From positions 280,259,242 to 280,323,241 of the forward strand of contig OY294067.1 of NCBI GenBank assembly GCA_958510875.1: DNA of 64,000 nucleotides, written 5' to 3'. The notes beneath the pieces were generated by a model. The model was given only the letters and a program-made list of their open reading frames with translations. It made no database searches and was not told the origin of the DNA. This document shows positions 55,650-64,000 of this stretch, piece after piece (positions within the stretch are counted from its first letter, which is position 1; every line of letters starts with the position of its first letter). The position numbers were made by a program, and so were the translations under genes. The stretch comes from Endomychus coccineus (taxonomy: Eukaryota; Arthropoda; Insecta; Coleoptera; Endomychidae).

Positions 55650-58600
55650 TGGGGTTTTTGGGGGTCGGATATCATGATTCTTGATTGAAATAAAAGTTTG
55701 TATTTTCTGTTTGTAAAACAATAATACATTGGATCCGCAGGAATGTCCGAAGGCTAGTTTGCTAACAGGAGTGAGGGAAGTCACGTGATCAATTGATCAC
55801 AGCTTTTTTCCGATACGAATCCACAATGAACTGAAACCGGTCTACTCGAAAGAAAAAAAACTATCCACCGAATGACCTAGATATCATACGCATATATTTA
55901 ACCTGCATAAGTGTTCGAAATTCTTATTTCAAGATTTGAATAACATCACACTACGTCATCGTAGTTACATTGAATTGATTTCTCAGCAAAATATAATAAT
56001 TCATAAGTATAAAACACATATTTAAATAAAATAATAATCAAAAGGTTGTAATGGATTTTTCATCAAGTAATGGCTGGTTTTATTCAATTTCAAAACTCTC
56101 ACTGTAAAGACCCTGAGTATAATTTGACGTATTTCTTTTTAAGTTGATTTATAAGAGGTTTCCAATTTCGAAATAATTTTATTTAAAGCTAAAATGTTGT
56201 TACATAATCGAAATTATCGAAGTCAAAAAGTTGTATATATTAATTGAATTAACTGTTATTTTTGCATCTCTTAATGACTACACTTATTTTCAAGGCTAGT
56301 ACTATATAAAAATGCCAATATAAATAAAATAATGTACAATAATAGATAAAATTGAATTCAGAGTAAAGATAAACAAATCTTTGAACTCCACAGATACTCC
56401 CCCTTTCCAAAAAAAATTGTCTTTATCTGTTAGTAATCATTTGCAATATAGTATCTATCCCTACGGGCGAGGGAAGGTATGTAATAATCTATGGATCTCG
56501 GTTATTTTCCAAAGAAACAAACATTTTTTTTTTTTTTAATTGTGGATCCCAAACCTCGATGCCATTATCAATCAATTCAGATTGTGGTGTCCTCCACGGA
56601 TCTCTCTCAGGACAAAGATAATAATTAAAACATTAGATTTACAGCACCATCAAGGTCTACAAACTTATTCAATGCAACGTTAAGGTGCAGTTATACAAGA
56701 AGTTTAATTAATTGGATCATTTGTAAAGCATCCGGATGTGAATGTTTGAAAACCTACATTGAAAGTTTACTCCAGTATTCAACTGACGATAAACAAAGAA
56801 CATACATCTTTTTCATTCAACCTGGAGATCATTTTTAGAATGCCCTGCGTCAATTATTGTGTTGTCAAACTTCATAACCAATCGCGATTCATTAAAACTT
56901 ATTCAATTAAAAGTTCCGTCGTTAGTGCAGTCAGTACAAATGGACATGTTTCAGTCATCTATCTCGTCTCGTACGTTTGCCAAATTAATGGAATTATAGA
57001 AGCAAAGACAAATAAGTTGGTTGATTCTGAAGAAATAAATGCAAATAAGTCTGCCAGGGCAATAAGCATTACTTTTATTTTGACATAAAATTAGTGCACA
57101 TTACATTTTTCTATCAATTTTGTGAAATTTATTAATTGCAAAACATTATTTTGCAACACTATATACCTTTCAGCTATCAAGTAACAATCGTCGGATTAAA
57201 CTGCCCCGTATGTCGCACTCCAGCGACTAATGGGAGACTTCCAGCAGTAGCGAGTGAAAAATCTACTGACGTTCAGCAGACAAAAAATAATGGTGTAATA
57301 TTTATGTAGTTCCTCATAAAATAATGTTTCATTAACAAAATTCTCGTGGCCATCGTCTAAATCACCATATTCTTCGAAAATTTTCTTTTCTTTCACAACA
57401 AACTACTCCTAAACATCACTGTTTACTGACATTAGGACATTACAACAAATTTGTGGGATAGATATAAAATGCAGTATTTTACAACATTACTGAACTAATT
57501 CACTAATATTGTAAAATAGACGTTATTATTCAATATGACTAAAAAATGTCAGTCAGAATGTAAATAATTGAAATTTATTCAATTCGCCCAGTTATTTAGA
57601 AAAAGAATAGGCGTTTTATAAAATGCCTTGTTTCACATTTCGCCTACTATAAAATATGAAGCTTCAATAACATGTCTACCTCATCACATTACTTCCTGTG
57701 ATGAATTCAAGTGAATATCAAGTAAAATGAATGCAAAATGTGTTACTATCATTATGAATATCTGCTTTGGCGAACTTTTATCGCAGAGTCGGGTTATAAT
57801 TGAGAGGGAACAGATATCAGGCATTAATTGCTTGGCGCGGCGGTATGATAAGAAGCCGCGATAACTCGTATTATTAATTTGTCAAGAACTGTCATCTAGC
57901 AGTCGTGTAACGGTATCTAAGATCGCTTTATTCACTTGCTCTTCCCCTATTGTTGTTCTACTTCTCTATCTTCCCATTCACCCCTTTTGGAGATCGCTTT
58001 GTGTGTCAGTGTCGCCTTCAGCGAGTCGTTATTCACCCCAATTCCGAAAATTACTCTTCTTAGTTTAAATCAGTACACTTCCATAGGCTTATCAATTTTA
58101 ATTTATCTTCATAGTCTGATTTTACGTGAAAATATCAGCTCTCACAAAGGGCCATGATTCACACGCGTAACAATAGCAAAACCAGAGCATTTCAGGTCGC
58201 ATATTATTGAATCTATCCCTTAGTGGATAGAGAACGATCGAAGATTAATTTTAGATTAGCTGGAACTGTAGCGTTTTAACTTGCGTGGAATTTTTTAGTA
58301 GTGTTTAAACGAACATCTTGAAATGTCATCTTTCATTTCATTCACTAGTTTATCCACAGGGTTTATGGTCGAGAGAGTTTTACATGGTTTTGGAATCCCA
58401 ATACTGTGGCAAGTCACGATTTCACAATTTCGGATCTTTACGAAGCAGGTTCGCCCTCCTACAAGTAGAAGTGAAATCACTATTGGCGGAAGAACAGATC
58501 CCCTTTTACCACATGGCTTTCTGACAGATCAGCAAAAATTTGTGAATCATTCTTCAACCCATTGTGCGTCCTCCTGCATGTGCAGTTGGTCAAAGCTTCA

Positions 58601-60450
58601 TCTGAGCCATGACATTGCTTTTCCACATGATAACGTAAGTATTGCGACTGACTGATTGACCAACGAGGGAATTTCAGTACTGCTGCAACCAGCACAATGC
58701 CCGGACCTCCATCAAAACGAACTTGTTCCAGGAAATACTCAATCCACACATGGGCAACATTCACAATGCTCTTAGATTCATCAGAATGAGCAAATTTACC
58801 GCAAGGAGGTATTGACAACCTTATTTTGTTTATGAATAATAGATGTACCTTAGAGCTGTGATTAACCAAGTGGAGGCCATACTTTGTTTTAAGATCTGTT
58901 TTCGGACTTTTCTCGACAACTTAAACTTTTTTATTTATATGTTTTTCTGAAAATTCTTTTCTTTTTCATCAACTTTTTATGTCATGTTGTTACACATTGA
59001 GCAACGAATATTATTACACACATTTTTTAGGACACAAAATACCTGCATTTAAAGAAATATCTTTAGACTTTTAAGATGTATCTCTGCCTTTGTTTGTTGC
59101 CTGCATGCAAGATACTAGTTTGGTTCTATATCAATTTCCCTTAATTTCCTAGTAAAGAAGATTCCAGGAACCCAGTTTGAATCAACCATGCTTTGATGAT
59201 GGGTATTATTTGGACTGTGACACATCGTTTCCTGTATCCGCAAATTGAAAAATTTTTCAGATGCTTCTTATGCATTATATGGATAGATTTGATATTATTT
59301 TCAATCCTTCTCGAAATTTATGTCATGATTGAAACGTAGATCGTATCCTTGATAAGTTACCAATAATTACGAACTACATTTGATAAGTTTGATACTATAA
59401 TAGCGAATTCAATTGAATTGGATTCATATTAGTTTCTTATCTGATTGAAATCTGGAGTTTCTTCTCCAAATATCAGTATAAAGTTCATCTTGATGTCTGC
59501 TTCATATCATTAATAAGTTATTTCTTGAGTACTTCTGAATTCATCAAAAAAAAAGTGAATGCTTATCTTTCATATTCCGTTACAAATGGAGATCTTTCAG
59601 CCACAATTTCCAACAGTAATGTTATGTTGGATACAGGCAGCACGGTCCTGGTGCCAACATATCTATTAGTTAATCTGTCACATTCAATGCAAACAATTTC
59701 AATAAGTTATAAAATTGGCGTAAATAAAACAAACTGTGATTATTACCTATTGTGTTATAATCGTATTTTATGTTTTTGAGATAAACCTTCACTAGGAAAT
59801 ATCATGAAAGGCTAAATTTAATCCGTTGTTAAAGTATTAATACTAAATATCGATTCGATATCAATTGCTGTAGCAATTTTTTTATGTTTTACCTATTCAT
59901 TTGGTTTACCTGCCCAGGAAATAATCAATTCACATTCAGATAGCCAGAAAGAAATCTCATCTAAAGGTACTACGCATTTTCTTAGATTTTACGATGTTTT
60001 GAGAAAAGAACGTAGTAAATAAAACCAAATGCAAATGTTATCGTCGACAACCTTGACTACTTCATAAAACGTGATTGACAAAAATATATTAGAGTCAGTA
60101 CAGAGATGTGAAAACGCGAATAGTATTTATAATTAAGTTCATTCTCATTCTAACGTAAATACCTACCGAAAGTGTCATGACATAATTCAGGTTAAAGATG
60201 TTGATTTCAAGCGAAGACGACCGGTTTAGTCGTTGAATAAATTGTTCATTGCTATTTTTAGACATTTGTACGTAGTGCATTTCATCTAAACAAGTATTTT
60301 TTTTTGTAACTTTCACTACAGAAGAACTGAACACAAATCTATGTCATCGTTAGGCTAAGCTAATACTTGACAGTGTATTATCATTGTCCACCGTAGTCGG
60401 AACAGTCTGTTGTCGAACATCACAGGTTTTCCTATCGTGTAGTTAAAAAT
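55650..60450. other. Long stretch without recognisable genes or elements
   Basis: Frames of up to 129 codons occur (58,480-58,869 minus; 58,323-58,655 plus; 56,759-57,088 plus) but none has a motif I can name, and the two near 58.5 kb overlap on opposite strands. About 55,785-55,805 holds a tgatcaattgatcacag palindrome also found in a variant at 17,418. Could contain host intron or intergenic sequence. Confidence 0.4.
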
Positions 60451-60453
60451 GAA

Positions 60454-61477
60454 ACGTGTGGTACTCGGGGACTGCCGCGGTAAAGCTATTGCATAGTACT
60501 ACGCCGCTGGGAAAAGTTGGGCAGAAAAACATCCACTACCCCTTCAAAATCTTCATGCATTATGAGTAAAAAAGAGTATCATCTTGATCTCTATGAAGAG
60601 TATTATGTGACAAGTACATAGATAACTCTACTACCGGTAGTAGAGTTATCTATGGTGACAAGTGTCAGTTGACTTGTAAACACAATTTTATACGAAAGTT
60701 TTAACGTTCAGATCTCGATAGCGCTTCCGGTTCCGGGATTTTCACGTGGCCTATCGAAATTAGAAGGTTCGAATTGTATTAAAACACAATTGCATGAACG
60801 CCAGACGACTTATGTAATTAGCTACGAACGTAATCATTTTGACACATCCTCGAGGAGCTCGCTGCGCGTAAGTTGAGTTTATACATTTTACCTCTATTTT
60901 GTTAATTTGGGGCCTTTCGAACACCGTGCGGCCGCTTTCGGTATATTTAAGTAGCTAGAAAATTCCCTTTCGTACGTCGCACGTCAGATGCTAGTAGGTG
61001 ACAGCTGAGAATACCTCAAACTGTTTTAATTAATTTTCCTATTTAATCGACATTTTGGTGCCCGAGACTATGCTATTTAGTAGGCCCCGTTCATAAACTA
61101 ACGACATGGAGCGAAAATCGCATGCGAAAAGTCCTCGTTAAGACGTTCTATGTACCGTAAATTTGTACTCTTCTAACTCGCGACCTACGCGCTTCTCACG
61201 TGAACGTCATTCGATTTATCGAAAATTAACCAATTCAAAACAGTTTTCGACCCAGTTTAGGGCTATCACGACCTTCTAAAAGGTTCAAAGTTAACATTTC
61301 GACATATTTAAGCTCGGCCGAGCTACATGGTAGGCGGAGTGGTGGGTGTCAGGATATTTCGTTACGGTATTTGTTTTTTGTTTTTTTAGATTTTCGTTAC
61401 GGTATTCGTCTTTGGTTTTTTTTTCTTGATTCGGTCGCCGCGCTCAAAGCTCGCGATAAAAGCTATATGTAATGGCT
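60454..61477 (-). mobile_element. Helentron-like element, copy 2 (non-autonomous, inverted)
   Basis: The left end (cgtgtggtactcggggactg, ccgcggtaaagctattgcat) is the inverse of copy 1's right end. The right end (agctcggccgagctacatg, gtaggcggagtgg, then a cgcgataaaagctat variant) is the inverse of copy 1's left end. The interior differs completely, is more GC-rich than the surroundings, and has no recognised coding domain. This fits a HINE-type non-autonomous derivative sharing only ends. Confidence 0.66.
60617..60654. repeat. 38-bp perfect palindrome between 9-bp direct repeats
   Basis: A spacer-free palindrome centred on ACCGGT (arm catagataactctactacc) is flanked by GTGACAAGT at 60,607-60,615 and 60,655-60,663. 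The whole 39-bp insertion plus duplication looks like a very small transposition or template-switch product inside Helentron copy 2. Confidence 0.85.
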
Positions 61478-61839
61478 TAAAAAAAAATTCCTTCGATAAG
61501 ACACGTTTTTGGTTTCACACATTGTGATGCTATTAAAAATCGAACTGGTATGGAGACTTCGCTAAATACATCAGTTACGGATACTATGGCCAACAAGATG
61601 CATCATATAAATGCAGCCGAGCACCACATTGATATTTAGAAAATGTAGATACTTCTTCAACAGAGAGAAAGTGGCGGAGGGCAAAGGGCGACCACCCTAG
61701 GCGACACTATACTCTTCCAATAAATTGCTGTTACCCAAGTGCGAGTTCATTTTAACAAGATTATAATTTGTCGTTTGATTCTCACAATCTATCACTATTG
61801 ATAAGAAATAATCACCCCTATCTACTAAAAATACTGTTA

Positions 61840-61888
61840 GAATACTGAGGACCTTTCGGCTCCAAGTAGCCATCAACAGAGTAAATTA
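61840..61888 (-). ncRNA. Hammerhead ribozyme-like motif B4 (core mutated)
   Basis: Minus strand: UUUACU, CUGUUGA (A6 to U), extra U, stem II GGCUACUUGGAGCC, GAAA, stem III AG/CU, cleavage base C, and stem I UACU/AGUA (four pairs). Stem II closes with a canonical C-G before GAAA, but the A6 change predicts inactivity. It lies downstream of the GIY-YIG fragment on the same strand, the position of a PLE 3' terminal repeat. Confidence 0.7.
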
Positions 61889-61934
61889 AATTATAAATCA
61901 AAACGTGCCTGTTTAAATACTATTTGGGATAATA

Positions 61935-62551
61935 ATATAAACAATGGGTTACCCCCAGCTGGAGACCAGAATTTAATAAATTGCTTTTTGGTTTATACAA
62001 TTCCCTCCCTTCTAGATTACCTAGATATTTGTCTGTACTGTGTTTTAAAACTGATAAACTTTCTTGAAAAATGATGTGACCTGTATTCAAAATATGTTCG
62101 GCTACTTCTGATTCTTCACCATTATTTTTCTTTATATGAGAGCAAAATGTTCCTTATAACGAGTTAAAATGTTCCTTCTAGTTTGACCCACATAGCATTT
62201 TGAACACGACTCGCAATTGATTTTGTAAATCCCGGATTTGTCGAAATCGGAAACTTCATCAAAGGTGTTGCCTAAACGGTGTTTTAGCTTGTTCTTACAA
62301 TTATAAACTGGTTGTATTGCAAATTTAGAAAACAAACTATGGAATTTATTAATTACTGAAGAATGATAAGTGAAACTTTTGAATTTTATTGAAGTATTTG
62401 AAGGTAATGGCAATAATTTGGTTAGTTGGCCGCGTTCCAATTTCCTTTCTTGTTTAGAAATTACATTATTGATCAAAGATTTGTGGTAACCATTGCTCAA
62501 CGCAATTTGCTGAAGTTTCTCAACTTCGTTGTTATAATTTTGCTGGCTCAA
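61935..62551 (-). pseudogene. Penelope-like element GIY-YIG endonuclease, C-terminal part
   Basis: The minus-strand frame starts around MSQQNYNNEVEKLQQIALSN, has KRERKLERG-like basic stretches, SIKFKSFTYHSSVINKFHSL, KLKHRLGNTFDEVSDFDKS, and the GIY-YIG core GIYKINCESCSKCYVGQT followed by LTRYKEHF. After a frameshift at about 62,135 it continues SEVAEHILNTGH, LSVLKHSTDKYLGNLEGREL and YKPKSNLLNSGLQLG to about 61,935. GIYKIxCxxCxxxYVGQTxRxxxxRxxEH carries all expected conserved positions. One frameshift. The hammerhead B4 follows within about 50 bp. Confidence 0.87.
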
Positions 62552-62746
62552 ATTGGCCTAGCTTCTCTAGCAATTCCATGTGCCTTCCCATAGTGAAAGT
62601 GGATATCTGTTAGTCAGCTTCACTATAGTTATTCATTTTAATTACAATACAACTTACATAAATTGTATAGATTTAGCAATATTTAAAAAATGTGTACCTT
62701 GTTTTATAACTGGAATAAAAATCTGAAAATCGATGAGTATATGTAG

Positions 62747-64000
62747 TGTTATGATTTCATTTCCTAAACAACAAAAATGATAAAAATTAGAACTTACCGA
62801 ACATTGAAAATCAGAAAAGATTAATAATAAAATAATATGTGGAATTAAAAACGATATTAAAAGTTAAATAATAGTTAGTATAATATAATAAACAATGTAA
62901 AACATAATAAACAACAATGTAATTAGAATTAGAAGTGTAAAACAAGAACTTCAGTGAAAGTGAATAAACATACAGTGTTACCAAGGCAGAAATCATAATT
63001 AAAATGATTACAAAAACTATCATGAGATAGCACAAACTAATGAAAAATGTTATAGATATAAGTTAGGATTAGTAAATTTAAGTTATATAATGTTAAAGAA
63101 ATGTTATTGATATATTTATTATATTATGTATTAGTTTTTAAGAATGGTAACTGTCAAAATAACCATAAATATTGGAATAATCATATTAATAATAACCTTA
63201 TCATAGGTATCTTATACCAAAGTGTGTGGAAAAATGTAGGCAATATGAATTTAAAAAGAAGGAATCATCATCATTTAAAATAAGTTGAAAATCTTCAATA
63301 ATTCAAAATTTATGGATAACTAAATTCTGATTGGTCGAGACGGATTATAAACGTCAGACGGGTAACAATGTAAAACTTATGTCAGTTAGAAACAATCACC
63401 AAAGCATTCTTGATAGGTAAAGTAAGCACCTCATTGATTATTTTTGAAAATACTTGGCGTCCTTTTTGAAGGCCTATAAATAGAATCTGAAAGACAAGCC
63501 AAGTCAGTTAGCAATCAACATCTGAAGAGTCAAGGTACTCTTGCAACTCATAAAATTTTCCATAACCTTAGTTTATTGGATAAACATCGGTGAACCCAAG
63601 TGTTCTAATCTTCGAGAAGTTCAAAGTAACCGAAGTTAGTAAATAATTTCAACAAGTCCAGTAGTGTTCCAAGTCTCCGAACAAAGTTTAAAGGTTACAA
63701 TAACCTACAATTCATAAGTAACATCGAACGATAGCCAGCCTTCGATAAAGTTCCAATCCATCATTGAAGAGTTTTATATCTTATAAAAAAGGATAAAAGT
63801 AAGTCAACAATTATCAACAGTTCCTGATTCCTAAAGAAGTAACCAAATAGTTCACCTATGTTTATTGTGTAATTGCAGAGAAATTGTGTACGGTTAAAGT
63901 GAATTATCAATTTAATAAGAAGATCAAGCCAATTGAACATTGCCCACATTTTAAAACATATTATTGGATATAAACTAAATGTAAGTTTATTTATTATTTC
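62747..64000 (+). mobile_element. Long terminal repeat, copy 2 (cut by window end)
   Basis: Starts TGTTATGATTTCATTTCCTA and aligns along its length with LTR copy 1 at 12,376 (aacttaccgaacat, gtgaaagtgaataaac, gaacattgcccacattt). About 400-450 bp at the 3' end lie beyond the window. Divergence from copy 1 by substitutions and small indels suggests separate insertions, not two ends of one 50-kb element. Confidence 0.82.
63475..63515 (+). promoter_or_regulatory. LTR copy 2 TATA box and initiator
   Basis: TATAAATA at 63,475 and TCAGTTAG 29 bp downstream, positionally conserved with LTR copy 1 (13,081 and 13,111). Confidence 0.6.

Noticed and set aside
56759..57088. 109-codon plus-strand frame as a gene
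   Set aside because: No recognisable domain; AT-driven composition.
58323..58869. Overlapping frames of 110 and 129 codons on opposite strands as a host exon
   Set aside because: No domain, splice-site arrangement or repeat similarity is visible, and two opposite strands are open over the same bases, which suggests composition rather than coding.
61030..61065. attttggtgcccgaga as an LTR primer-binding site
   Set aside because: No LTR end with TG...CA precedes it and the match to a tRNA 3' end is too short to support.
12376..64000. The two long LTRs as the two ends of a single ~50-kb retrotransposon
   Set aside because: They are in the same orientation but have diverged by many substitutions and indels. 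The interval contains many unrelated elements and no matching gag-pol, and only copy 1 can be shown to be followed by a primer site. Independent insertions are simpler.
1..64000. tRNA, rRNA or snRNA genes
   Set aside because: No cloverleaf with A and B boxes, and no conserved ribosomal or spliceosomal RNA sequence was found on reading either strand; the only tRNA-related sequence is the LTR primer site.

Overview
The window reads as non-genic DNA from an arthropod nuclear genome, most likely an insect and possibly a beetle (low confidence on the order). It is AT-rich and contains no intact host gene, tRNA, rRNA, operon or CRISPR array that I can recognise. Nearly everything identifiable is transposable-element debris: Penelope-like elements (PLEs), several clades of non-LTR retrotransposon (LINE), three hAT elements, three Tc1/mariner elements, a Helitron/Helentron-like pair, a gypsy-type solo LTR, a second long-LTR family, and foldback or tandem-repeat elements. 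All coding regions carry frameshifts, stops or truncations, so they are annotated as pseudogenes or fragments.

Layout. 0-5.4 kb: PLE terminal-repeat pieces with hammerhead-ribozyme motifs, a LINE 3' end, a PLE GIY-YIG endonuclease fragment bracketed by inverted hammerheads, and a LINE endonuclease fragment. 7-8 kb: GTF2IRD2-like hAT. 9.7-10.6 kb: a LINE RT scrap and a foldback element. 12.4-14.1 kb: a 1.66-kb LTR with a tRNA-Lys primer site. 14.6-15.2 kb: a triplicated LINE 3' end. 17-17.9 kb: repeats and a fourth hammerhead type. 20.4-21 kb: LINE C-terminus. 21.4-21.8 and 23.9-25 kb: related ~145-bp tandem arrays, the second inside an inverted-repeat element. 25-26.2 kb: four hammerhead motifs in two inverted pairs around PLE coding debris. 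27.4-27.6 kb: two adjacent near-perfect hairpins. 29-30.6 kb: complete hAT with 8-bp target duplication. 31.8-35.6 kb: mariner with ~500-bp inverted repeats next to, and probably nested in, a hAT. 37-38 kb: PLE reverse transcriptase. 40.3-41.2 kb: LINE C-terminus. 42.2-43.3 kb: Helentron-like deletion derivative with an endonuclease domain. 44.5-46.5 kb: mariner nested in a PLE repeat. 47.4-49.4 kb: LINE and a 640-bp inverted repeat. 50.9-53.2 kb: LINE split by a solo LTR. 54.4-55.6 kb: mariner relic. 60.4-61.5 kb: second Helentron-like copy, inverted, carrying a 38-bp perfect palindrome. 61.8-62.6 kb: PLE GIY-YIG fragment followed by its hammerhead. 62.7-64 kb: second copy of the long LTR, cut by the window edge.

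The most interesting signal is the set of nine hammerhead-ribozyme-like motifs in four sequence subfamilies. Most lie in PLE terminal repeats, several in head-to-head inverted pairs, and three subfamilies share an extra nucleotide between the CUGAUGA core and stem II. Hammerheads in PLEs are already known in the literature; the multiplicity, the extra base and the paired inverted layout here are what deserve checking.
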